The notes under the pieces were generated by a model. That model did not search any database, was not told the DNA's origin, and saw only the letters and a program-made list of their open reading frames with translations. Made by a program: the position numbers and the translations under genes. Positions 56,352-63,232 of a DNA stretch of 64,000 nt are shown piece by piece (the stretch's first letter is position 1; every line of letters begins with the position of its first letter). The DNA is taken from contig NZ_QULW01000001.1 of the NCBI RefSeq assembly GCF_003481825.1, positions 186,001 to 250,000 of the forward strand, read 5' to 3'. The DNA comes from Clostridium sp. OM02-18AC. Lineage in GTDB: Bacteria > Bacillota > Clostridia > Lachnospirales > Lachnospiraceae.

Positions 56352-57711
56352 GATCCGCATCAAGGACGCATCCAAGGAACTGAGAGCCTGGGCGAGGGAA
56401 AATATGATTGTTTCGAATCCGCAGTACCGCAAGCGGGAATTAAGAGGGCTCTGGATAGGAAAAACCCCGAAATACTTATGTCTGTATCGGATTGATGGTT
56501 CTGATCTGATTCTTCCGACGGGAGTTGGAAAACAGGTAAGGCAGTTCCTTACGCCAGCCGACAGGATAAGCGTTAATTTAGCTGATAACGGGATTTTAGA
56601 CTATCAAGGCAACATTCCCTTGTATGACTATCAAGAAGAGGCTGTGGAGGCGATGAGGCATGTCAGCTGTGGGATTTTACAAAGCCCGTGTGGATCCGGT
56701 AAGACACAGATGGGGATTGCGTTGGCGGCAACATTGGGCCGTAAGGTTTTGTGGATCACTCACACACAAGATCTCTTGGTGCAATCCAGAGCCAGGGCGG
56801 AACAGTATTTTCCAGCGGAGACGCTTGGAGCGATTACCGCCGGAAAAGTGCAAATCGGCAGTCACATGACGTTTGCAACAATTCAGACTCTTTGCAAACT
56901 GGATCTGGAGCGATACCGGAATACATGGGATGTGATCATAGTCGATGAATGCCACCGACTGGCTGGATCACCTACGCAGGTAACTATGTTTTACAAAGTT
57001 ATGAATAGTCTGGCGGCAAGATATAAATACGGCTTGTCTGCGACGGTGCACCGGTCGGACGGCATGATAAAAAGCACATTTGCGGTGCTGGGACCGGTCA
57101 TTTACAAAGTACCGGATGAAGCCGTGGCAGACAAGACCATGAAGGTGCGGATCTGTAGGAGAGATACTGGAATAGAAATTGGTCGTGAATGTTTGGATAC
57201 CGACGGAACGCTGAAGTATAACGAGCTTCTTGTTTACCTGGGAGAAAACCGGGAAAGAAATGAGCTGATTGCAAAAGATTTGGTGATTCAGGCTGGGCAT
57301 TCTTGCCTCGTTTTAGCAAGCCGCTTAAAGCAGTTACGTAATATTCAGAATCTGCTGCCGGAAGAATTGAAGGCGGTGTCAACCATGATAGATGGAAGCA
57401 TGACCAGTAAGCGTGCCAAAGCAGAGCGAGAGGCAGCCATTGAAGAAATGCGGACCGGAGAGAAAAAAATCTTGTTTGCTTCATTTGGTTCTGCAAAAGA
57501 AGGACTGGACATTCCGCGTCTGGATCGGTTGCTCTTGGTATCACCGCAGAAAGATTATGCAGTGGTTACGCAGTCGATTGGACGGATAGCGAGGAAGGCA
57601 GAGGGAAAGACAGATGCTGTGTGCTATGACTATGTGGATGCCATCCAGTTCTGCGAAAATCAGTTCAAGCGGCGAAAGACTCATTACAGAAAGGCGGGTT
57701 GTATTTTATGA
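56329..57711 (+). CDS. Superfamily 2 DEAD-like helicase
   Basis: 460 residues; ATG with AGGGCAGGTG upstream, overlapping the nuclease gene. Motifs: QEEAVEAMRHVSCGILQSPC then GSGKTQMGIA (I), LWITHTQDLLVQ (Ia), DVIIVDECHRLAGS (II, DECH), LSATVHRSDG (III), and in domain 2 LFASFGSAKEGLDIPRLD and VTQSIGRIARKAEGK (V/VI). Phage replication/recombination helicase of the UvsW/ERCC3-like group. Confidence 0.88.
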   Translation: MVVEIGPEIRIKDASKELRAWARENMIVSNPQYRKRELRGLWIGKTPKYLCLYRIDGSDLILPTGVGKQVRQFLTPADRISVNLADNGILDYQGNIPLYDYQEEAVEAMRHVSCGILQSPCGSGKTQMGIALAATLGRKVLWITHTQDLLVQSRARAEQYFPAETLGAITAGKVQIGSHMTFATIQTLCKLDLERYRNTWDVIIVDECHRLAGSPTQVTMFYKVMNSLAARYKYGLSATVHRSDGMIKSTFAVLGPVIYKVPDEAVADKTMKVRICRRDTGIEIGRECLDTDGTLKYNELLVYLGENRERNELIAKDLVIQAGHSCLVLASRLKQLRNIQNLLPEELKAVSTMIDGSMTSKRAKAEREAAIEEMRTGEKKILFASFGSAKEGLDIPRLDRLLLVSPQKDYAVVTQSIGRIARKAEGKTDAVCYDYVDAIQFCENQFKRRKTHYRKAGCIL

Positions 57712-57923
57712 CAAGAAGCGAGGAACAGGCGGTGCTGGCGAAAGGCGTCTGGTGTGATTCCTACAACTTTTATCTAAAGTATCATGGGCGGCCTTTAGAG
57801 CCTGGATTCTGGGAAGACGCCACGAAAGACTTTGGTGAGATCATGAGAAAATATAAAGGCGCAACGGTTTGCGGCAGGATGATGCTGGCAGCGTTTAGCT
57901 TGTTGGAGGAGGAAAAGAAATAG
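57708..57923 (+). CDS. Small hypothetical phage protein
   Basis: 71 residues; ATGA overlap with the helicase stop. SEEQAVLAKGVWCDSYNFYL, then KDFGEIMRKYKGATVCG. Not recognised. Confidence 0.55.
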   Translation: MTRSEEQAVLAKGVWCDSYNFYLKYHGRPLEPGFWEDATKDFGEIMRKYKGATVCGRMMLAAFSLLEEEKK

Positions 57924-58048
57924 TGGAAAGATTAACGCATAAAAGAGCAAATGGAATCAAAAGCGGATACTGGTCTCCGAATAAAAAAGATGAGTTGGTG
58001 CAGCGGCTGGCAGAGGGGAGTGCGTTGCCTGTGGGATACCGATTATGA
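57923..58048 (+). pseudogene. Possible 5' part of a frameshifted small phage gene
   Basis: 41 codons from GTG, well placed after GGAGGAGG: MERLTHKRANGIKSGYWSPN, KKDELVQRLAEGSALPVGYR, then TGA. The MERLT… start is common in longer phage proteins, so the gene may have lost its frame here. The overlapping frame at 57951 carries on downstream. Confidence 0.45.
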
Positions 58049-58232
58049 TGCAATGGTAGCGGCAGAGACCCGCAAGATGATAGAGGAGTTTGGAGAAGGG
58101 CAGGGGCCGGAGGGTGTTGCGACGTCGCAACAGCCAGAATGCGGTGAGTGCATTTATGAAGCACCGGCAAGTTGCAGCTTAGCAGGCGATTGGGAGAAAC
58201 ACTATAGAATGCGATTTAGAAAAATTGTGTAA
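57951..58232 (+). CDS. Overlapping ORF with dispersed palindrome
   Basis: The frame is open for 93 codons, but its first 30 residues are an out-of-frame reading of the preceding ORF, so the real protein may begin near 58000 or be the continuation of a frameshifted gene. The later part (YDAMVAAETRKMIEEFGEGQ, ECGECIYEAP) looks protein-like. The palindrome at 58115–58132 is read as VATSQQ. Confidence 0.4.
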   Translation: MESKADTGLRIKKMSWCSGWQRGVRCLWDTDYDAMVAAETRKMIEEFGEGQGPEGVATSQQPECGECIYEAPASCSLAGDWEKHYRMRFRKIV

Positions 58233-58258
58233 ATTGAGTTGATTTGAGGAGAATGATA

Positions 58259-58660
58259 ATGTTTGAAAAACAGATGTGCACTAGAAATATAAAACTGAGT
58301 GATTTCAACATATCCCGTGCAAAATACAATGAGCTGAAATATTTTTGTGTGCAGTACGCGGAGAAAAAGCAAAAACTGCAGAATGCGTATGGCTTAAAAG
58401 CAGTGATCAATGATGGCATGCCTAAGGGGAATCTGTCAGGCGATTCTACAGCCCAGGAAGCTGTGCGAAATACTATGATGCAGGAAGATATCAGGCTGAT
58501 AGAGGAAACAGCCAAGAAAGCTGCACCAGAGATTTACAAGTGGATTTTGAAGAATGTTACCGAGGGGACACCTTATGAATGGCTGGATGTCCCTGTGGGG
58601 CGCAGACAGTTTTATGAATACCGCAGATATTTTTTCTATCTGCTGGCGCAGAAAAGATAG
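58259..58660 (+). CDS. Phage late-regulator-like protein
   Basis: 133 residues from the ATG after GAGGAGAA. N-terminus MCTRNIKLSDFNISRAKYNE, C-terminus DVPVGRRQFYEYRRYFFYLL. The C-terminal helix-turn-helix-like motif recalls ArpU/sigma-region-4 phage regulators. Same family as the shorter protein at 27449. Role in late transcription inferred. Confidence 0.6.
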   Translation: MFEKQMCTRNIKLSDFNISRAKYNELKYFCVQYAEKKQKLQNAYGLKAVINDGMPKGNLSGDSTAQEAVRNTMMQEDIRLIEETAKKAAPEIYKWILKNVTEGTPYEWLDVPVGRRQFYEYRRYFFYLLAQKR

Positions 58661-58898
58661 TTTATAAAAATTTTATAATTATTGAATTGGTGTGAATATG
58701 CAAAATTGAATAGACTAATCAGAAAAATTGAATATCTGTTACTACCTGTTACTATCTTTCACTATTTGTTACTATCTTTCGTATTTTGCTTTGATATTTC
58801 CAAAACGGAAAGACCTAATTTTAGAAATTGCAGTGAAGTATGTAATTGTATAGACAATTCAGCTGGTTTACATTTAAGGGTGACTGTGATATGTTGTG
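58661..58898 (+). other. AT-rich intergenic region with short tandem repeat
   Basis: No gene. Two direct copies of TGTTACTATCTTTC (58747–58760, 58767–58780), 20 bases apart. Confidence 0.5.
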
Positions 58899-58933
58899 AA
58901 AAAGCCACCTACTCAGTGGTGGGTGGCTTTTTT
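58899..58933. terminator. Bidirectional terminator
   Basis: AAAAAGCCACC pairs with GGTGGCTTTTT; serves the rightward regulator gene and the leftward second repressor. Its right arm overlaps the repressor's last codons. Confidence 0.85.
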
Positions 58934-59316
58934 AAAAGAACTGCGGTGGATAATATAATATCGATTTCTTTATCATTAAAATGATAGTTAGTCAGCTCAT
59001 AAAGATAATGCTTTAAATGTTCACGACATTCCAAGCGATATTCTTCTACAAGTTCTGCATCTTTTAAACGTATTTGAAGATCTTCGAGCTCCTTTTGTGT
59101 TTCAAAGATATTTTGACGCAGACAATCCACCAGCTGGCTACTGGGAATATTTAGTGCATGAGATATTTTTTGCAAAGTGTCTGGTCGAATATTTACCGTA
59201 TCGCGCTTTGTAATGGAATATAGGGTATTAAGTGATATGCCGGTAATGCGAGATAGTTCTTTGATGGACATTTTTCTTTCGGCTAGTATGTCTTTTAAAA
59301 CAGTTCCAAAACCCAT
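58909..59316 (-). CDS. Second XRE repressor of the prophage
   Basis: 135 residues. Helix-turn-helix at about 5–60: LKDILAERKMSIKELSRITG, ISLNTLYSITKRDTVNIRPD. Then a coiled coil (FETQKELEDLQIRLKDAELV) and a helical end. Divergent from an RHH gene across its own palindromic operator. Distinct from the CI-like gene at 46727. Confidence 0.82.
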   Translation of the reverse strand: MGFGTVLKDILAERKMSIKELSRITGISLNTLYSITKRDTVNIRPDTLQKISHALNIPSSQLVDCLRQNIFETQKELEDLQIRLKDAELVEEYRLECREHLKHYLYELTNYHFNDKEIDIILSTAVLLKKPPTTE

Positions 59317-59383
59317 ATGTGTGCCTCCTTTGCACTAAGTATCTCATGAAAAGCATTAAAAATCAATTGTTTTAATAAAAGCA

Positions 59384-59412
59384 TTGACTAAAGCACTAAT
59401 TAGTGCTAATAT
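59384..59412 (+). promoter_or_regulatory. Rightward promoter of the second switch with operator in the spacer
   Basis: TTGACT (59384–59389), 17-base spacer, TAATAT (59407–59412). The spacer is filled by the perfect palindrome AGCACTAATTAGTGCT (59392–59407). Half-sites GCACTAA and TTAGCAC lie at about 59332 and 59422. Confidence 0.8.
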
Positions 59413-59453
59413 GCAAATGAATTAGCACAAATAACACTAAAAAGGAGGCGCTG

Positions 59454-59597
59454 ATGAAACGAGTAGGAATTATCATGGATGATGAACTTCACAAGCAGTT
59501 AAAGCATCTGGCGGTAAATGAAGGCAGAACAGTGACTGACATTATTGTGGAGCTTGTCAAAGCAGAGATTGAAACAAAAAAAGAGCAGTCACGGTAA
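59454..59597 (+). CDS. Ribbon-helix-helix (Arc/CopG-like) regulator
   Basis: 47 residues: MKRVGIIMDDELHKQLKHLA, then VNEGRTVTDIIVELVKAEIE, the strand-helix-helix pattern of RHH DNA-binding proteins. AAAAAGGAGG lies 6 bases before the ATG. First gene from the operator-controlled promoter. Confidence 0.78.
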   Translation: MKRVGIIMDDELHKQLKHLAVNEGRTVTDIIVELVKAEIETKKEQSR

Positions 59598-59651
59598 GTT
59601 TGGCGACAGCCGTGATTGCTCGAAACCTGAAACCTGTAAACCCAGGAATCA

Positions 59652-59681
59652 CTTTGTATTGTAAGTGATTCCGCCAGAAAT
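59652..59681 (+). promoter_or_regulatory. Leader hairpin before the BRO-type gene
   Basis: GGAATCACTT/AAGTGATTCC, 10-bp perfect stem, 18 bases before the ATG and just upstream of the AAGGAGG site; no T-run. May influence translation or mRNA stability. Confidence 0.5.
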
Positions 59682-59698
59682 TGCAAGGAGGAATTGCA

Positions 59699-60517
59699 AT
59701 GCAGAATTTAATGATTTTTGAAGGACACGATGTAGAAGTATTTGAACTGAATGGACAGGTATTGTTTAATCCGTATCACGTGGGCGAATGTTTGGAATTG
59801 GGCGAAAGTGCGGTGAGAATGGCTGTATCAAAAATGAATGAAAAGCAGGTTGTGAAGCTGACGAATTCTAAAGTCAATAAAGTTGACTTTAGAAAATTGC
59901 ATAATACGGGTGAGAATTTCCTCACAGAAAGCGGCGTATACAAGCTGGTATTCAAGAGCCATAAACCAAATGCAGAAGCGTTCACAGACTGGATCGCAGA
60001 CGAAGTCCTTCCAGCTCTTCGTAAGAGCGGTTCCTATGAAATGCCGAAACAGGACAAGTCTAAGAAAGAAAAACTCCCATCCGTAAACATGATGGTAAAG
60101 AACATCAAAGAGGCCCTGCATGATGCTGGAGTTGATTCAAAGTATATTGCAGCAGAGGTTGTGAGAATTTATTCGGATTCTGGTTATCCGGTTAATGCTC
60201 CTGTGATTTCCGATGTGCCGAAGCTGTGGGACTGTACTTCCATCGCGAAAGAACTGGGAATCCTTTCTGAGACCGGCAGACCGCACGATAAAGCTGTCAG
60301 TGCTATTATCCAGAAGCTGGATATTTTCTCGGATGAAGTAGTGAGAACAGCATATAGCCGAAATGGGCATGACGGTGTGACAGTACAGTATAAGAGTAGT
60401 GTTTTGGAGAAAGTCAGAGAATGGCTGAATGAGAATGGTTATCCGACTGTAATTGAATTGGTTCTCTCTAATGGCAACAGCAATAAATGCAAGGTTGTTT
60501 ATGGGGAGGTGGCGTAA
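59699..60517 (+). CDS. BRO-N antirepressor family protein
   Basis: 272 residues. BRO-N domain (about 1–105: VEVFELNGQVLFNPYHVGEC, FLTESGVYKLVFKSHKPNAE, FTDWIADEVLPALRKSGSY). A Lys-rich linker, then a C-terminal domain (LWDCTSIAKELGILSETGRP) distinct from KilAC. AAGGAGG precedes the ATG. Likely early gene of the second switch; third antirepressor-type gene in this prophage. Confidence 0.85.
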   Translation: MQNLMIFEGHDVEVFELNGQVLFNPYHVGECLELGESAVRMAVSKMNEKQVVKLTNSKVNKVDFRKLHNTGENFLTESGVYKLVFKSHKPNAEAFTDWIADEVLPALRKSGSYEMPKQDKSKKEKLPSVNMMVKNIKEALHDAGVDSKYIAAEVVRIYSDSGYPVNAPVISDVPKLWDCTSIAKELGILSETGRPHDKAVSAIIQKLDIFSDEVVRTAYSRNGHDGVTVQYKSSVLEKVREWLNENGYPTVIELVLSNGNSNKCKVVYGEVA

Positions 60518-60738
60518 TGTCATATCATGAATTTTGTAAACAGATTGCTCCGTCTGTTTTGGAATTGCAGGATGAGTGCAGAAAAATGAGTGAAGAGGAG
60601 TTTAACGAATTCCGTGAGAGTGTGATGCACGAAGTTAGAAAGCAGAAACTTAGCACGCAGTTTATGGCAGCAGTGCTTGATCTGATATATGGTGAGTTAT
60701 TTACAAAGAAAGCTGATACAGTTCAGGGGGTGTCGTAA
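60517..60738 (+). CDS. Small hypothetical phage protein
   Basis: 73 residues, GGGAGGTGG before the ATG and overlap with the BRO stop. HEFCKQIAPSVLELQDECRK, helical. Not recognised. Confidence 0.55.
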   Translation: MSYHEFCKQIAPSVLELQDECRKMSEEEFNEFRESVMHEVRKQKLSTQFMAAVLDLIYGELFTKKADTVQGVS

Positions 60739-60966
60739 ATGAATATTCAGGAAGAATTGCGTATCAATGGTCATCAGCCTACGGTTGGTTATGCCGGGAC
60801 AGATATGGCAGCCTTTTTCCAAGGCCTTATGGATAGATATAAGTGCAAGTGTTCGCCTTTCATGCTTTCCTTGGCTTATACATACGGTGTGATTCAGGGT
60901 AAGAGAGAGGAACGCGCCAAAAAGAAAAATAAAAAAGTGGGTAACTACGGAGGGGTACTTCCGTGA
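60739..60966 (+). CDS. Small basic hypothetical phage protein
   Basis: 75 residues starting directly after the previous stop. TDMAAFFQGLMDRYKCKCSP, then a basic end (KREERAKKKNKK). Not recognised. Confidence 0.55.
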   Translation: MNIQEELRINGHQPTVGYAGTDMAAFFQGLMDRYKCKCSPFMLSLAYTYGVIQGKREERAKKKNKKVGNYGGVLP

Positions 60967-61038
60967 TATTATGGTAGCATGCATGAAGCCAAAGGCATAC
61001 AGCTTGCGGCTTACCTTGCTGATTTGATTACACAATAC

Positions 61039-61218
61039 AATCCCACCCCTGCCGGGTGTTACAGCCTGGCGGGGATTCTCCGCGTAACAGATCGGATGTC
61101 TTGCGTAGTGCACCATGGCACTGGCTATGCAGGAGGTGGTTCGAGCCCACCTGCGCGGACTGGTTCGCAGCTACCGATTGCAAACAGCTGCAGCACGGCC
61201 CATACACCCGGCCGTGCT
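61039..61218 (+). ncRNA. Hairpin-rich segment with a tRNA-like fold
   Basis: A GC-rich hairpin (61039–61077), then a tRNA-like fold at 61080–61159: 7-bp acceptor-like stem CCGCGTA/TGCGCGG, D-like arm AGAT/GTCT, a long middle hairpin (AGTGC/GCACT extended outward by TGCGTA/TATGCA) and a perfect T-arm GGTGG-TTCGAGC-CCACC followed by A. Positions 8–9 (AC) and the 6- or 8-base middle loop are not those of a normal tRNA. A 9-bp hairpin AGCACGGCC/GGCCGTGCT (61192–61218) follows. Confidence 0.5.
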
Positions 61219-61224
61219 TAATAT

Positions 61225-61298
61225 TGCGAGGTAGAGCAGTCAGGCAGCTCGCCAGGTTCATACCCTGGAGGTCGCAGGTTCAAATCCTGCCTTCGCTA
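61225..61298 (+). tRNA. tRNA-Met (CAT), initiator-like
   Basis: 74 bases. Acceptor TGCGAGG/CTTCGCT with a T-T mismatch at 1-72, D stem GAGC/GCTC (A11-T24), anticodon stem CCAGG/CCTGG with loop TTCATAC (anticodon CAT), variable loop AGGTC, T arm GCAGG-TTCAAAT-CCTGC, discriminator A; CCA not encoded. The unpaired 1-72, A11-T24 and D-loop/variable-loop sequence recall initiator tRNA, but only two of the three G-C pairs of the initiator anticodon stem are present. Phage-encoded. Confidence 0.85.
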
Positions 61299-61369
61299 TT
61301 TGCTTCATAAGAAGCCCTCTTTCATGAAAGTGCCTGTCGTGAGATGGGTGCTTTTTGCTGTCTTTGAAC

Positions 61370-61398
61370 TTGTCAAGGTAGTTTTTTTGCTGTATTAT
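61370..61398 (+). promoter_or_regulatory. Promoter of the two-gene insert
   Basis: TTGTCA (61370–61375), 17-base spacer, TATTAT (61393–61398); a second TATAAT follows at 61403. An imperfect hairpin with T-run (about 61336–61356) ends transcription from the tRNA side. Confidence 0.65.
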
Positions 61399-61430
61399 TC
61401 ATATATAATATAAGCAAAAGGGGTATATGC

Positions 61431-61940
61431 ATGAAAATAAAACTTCCAATTGTTGAAATAGAAACTAGCAAAGAATGCCCTTGTTCTAGCTATAATGAAT
61501 ATGAACTAAAGATTAGGTGCATGAAAATAAAGCTACATAGTATGTATTTAGCTGTTATTGCAACGATGATTTGTGTATGGTTATTTTCTATAATAACATG
61601 TGGAAATGATGGATTTGTGGGACAGGTTTCATTTGCAAGTACGATTACATCTATAATTTTATCGGTGTTGGCTATAATTATGAGTATTACAGGCGAGGGA
61701 AAAACTGAGCATATCAAAGAACAGTTGGAAGCTACAGCGAAAGACATACAAGAGACGCAAAGAAAAGTCAATGAAATTAATAAATCAGTAGAAGTAAACT
61801 TAGATAAATTAGCTAAGGGCAATGATATGTTAAATGAGAAAATAGAACACATATCTGAGGATACAGCAAGAAGAGTAATGGAATACCAAAACGATATAAC
61901 AGCAGAGCCATCTAAGGTGGATGAGGGGATAGAAGTATAA
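61431..61940 (+). CDS. Membrane protein with coiled-coil tail
   Basis: 169 residues, AAAAGGGG before the ATG. Two membrane helices (about 38–58, YLAVIATMICVWLFSIITC, and 68–88, ITSIILSVLAIIMSI), then a coiled coil (EQLEATAKDIQETQRKVNEI, NKSVEVNLDKLAKGNDMLNE). AT-rich versus the flanking phage genes, with its own promoter. Stop overlaps the next start. No family recognised; cargo inserted between tRNA and terminase. Confidence 0.6.
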   Translation: MKIKLPIVEIETSKECPCSSYNEYELKIRCMKIKLHSMYLAVIATMICVWLFSIITCGNDGFVGQVSFASTITSIILSVLAIIMSITGEGKTEHIKEQLEATAKDIQETQRKVNEINKSVEVNLDKLAKGNDMLNEKIEHISEDTARRVMEYQNDITAEPSKVDEGIEV

Positions 61941-62440
61941 TGGAAAATCAAAAAAAATGTAATTTTAACTTATTAGCATGCCATAATTATGATTCAAGGA
62001 CAGGAACTATAGTTGGCTTGTTTAATTCAATCCAATTAAATGAAAATGAAGTATTATCATTTGATTTATTAACTATTATGAATTTTCTAAATAAGCAGTA
62101 TGAGACATTAACAATTTTTTATTGTATTTATAATGTGGAAAAAGGTGCGAATACTGCAAAAATTATCAACAAATCAGTTTTTCGCCGAAAAAATGGTGTG
62201 GCTGGATCTAATGGCCGTATTAGACAAACAACAATGCAACATCTTTCTAATGCCATAAAGAGTATAAGAATTTCTAATATGAAATTTACGGAAAAAGGAG
62301 ATTATGAAGTACGGGCATATGTGTTTTGGGATAATGAACGTTTAGATATTACGAGTAAAGAGGCGAAGGAAGTAGATATTGATACGCTGCTAACAATAGA
62401 GGATAGCCTTGCAAGTGTTATTAACATAGAAATTTTTTAA
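61940..62440 (+). CDS. Hypothetical soluble partner protein
   Basis: 166 residues; ATG overlaps the stop of the membrane protein gene. Beta-rich: TGTIVGLFNSIQLNENEVLS, MKFTEKGDYEVRAYVFWDNE, suggesting an immunoglobulin-like or sandwich fold. AT-rich. Paired genes of a membrane coiled-coil protein and a soluble protein suggest a small exclusion or defence system, but this is only inference. Confidence 0.55.
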   Translation: MENQKKCNFNLLACHNYDSRTGTIVGLFNSIQLNENEVLSFDLLTIMNFLNKQYETLTIFYCIYNVEKGANTAKIINKSVFRRKNGVAGSNGRIRQTTMQHLSNAIKSIRISNMKFTEKGDYEVRAYVFWDNERLDITSKEAKEVDIDTLLTIEDSLASVINIEIF

Positions 62441-62520
62441 TATTTATTTATGAATCTTAAGGGTCACCCCGCGTGGCTCTTTTCTTATGCCACAAAACAA
62501 ACAAAAGCGAGGTGATCGAC

Positions 62521-63231
62521 ATGGCCAGAGCACCGGATCCGAGAATTGAGCAGGCGAAGACCATGTACCTGGAAGGTCAGAAATTGGTTGAGATTGCAAG
62601 TCAACTAAATCTGCCGGAAGGGACGGTTCGTCGTTGGAAGTGCACGCACAAGTGGGATAGCGAACGTTCGGAAAAGAAAAGCGAGCGTTCGGACAGAAGA
62701 GGAGCGCCAAAAGGAAATAAGAATGCTGTAGGTGCTGGTGCTCCGGAACAAAATAAGAATGCAGAAAAATTCGGTTTCTTTAGCAAGTACTTGCCTGAGG
62801 AGACCGTTTCTATTATTCAGGAGATGCCGACTGATCCTCTGGACGTCCTCTGGGATCAGATTCAGATTGCCTACGCTGCCATTATCCGGGCGCAGCAGAT
62901 CATGTATGTGCGTGACCGGGATGATATGACAACGACCAAGATCGAGGAAGGCTACGGCGAGAAGTCTACCAGAGAGAAGTGGGAAGTGCAGCAGGCATGG
63001 GATAAGCAGGGCAACTTCCTGCAGGCGCAGGCTAGGGCACAGTCGGAACTGCGCAGCTTGGTTAAACAGTATGATGAGCTGCTGCATAAGCGCTGGGACC
63101 TTGCCACCGAGGAACAGAAAGCCCGCATTGCCCAGATTCGGGCGCAGACGGACAAACTTAAAGGCACTGACAACGATGCGGCGCTGAACCGCCTGGATGA
63201 AGTCCTGAGTGAAATCAAAGGGGTTGTGTAA
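62521..63231 (+). CDS. Terminase small subunit
   Basis: 236 residues, GAGGTGATC before the ATG; recognises phage DNA for packaging. N-terminal helix-turn-helix: IEQAKTMYLEGQKLVEIASQ, LNLPEGTVRRWKCTHKW. Then SERSEKKSERSDRR, encoded by two CGAACGTTCG-like palindromes, GNKNAVGAGAPEQNKNA, and a helical oligomerisation domain (LLHKRWDLATEEQKARIAQI). Matches Firmicutes phage small terminases. Directly followed by the large subunit. Confidence 0.9.
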   Translation: MARAPDPRIEQAKTMYLEGQKLVEIASQLNLPEGTVRRWKCTHKWDSERSEKKSERSDRRGAPKGNKNAVGAGAPEQNKNAEKFGFFSKYLPEETVSIIQEMPTDPLDVLWDQIQIAYAAIIRAQQIMYVRDRDDMTTTKIEEGYGEKSTREKWEVQQAWDKQGNFLQAQARAQSELRSLVKQYDELLHKRWDLATEEQKARIAQIRAQTDKLKGTDNDAALNRLDEVLSEIKGVV

Positions 63232-63232
63232 G

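Noticed and set aside
58747..58780. CRISPR-like repeat
   Set aside because: Only two copies of 14 bases with a 6-base gap and no spacer structure.
61080..61159. Calling the fold a normal tRNA
   Set aside because: No T8, no 7-base anticodon loop and extra bases on both sides of the middle arm; reported as tRNA-like only.
60967..61224. GOLLD or ROOL large phage RNA
   Set aside because: The gene-free stretch is about 260 bases, well below the size of these RNAs, and no recognisable core was seen.
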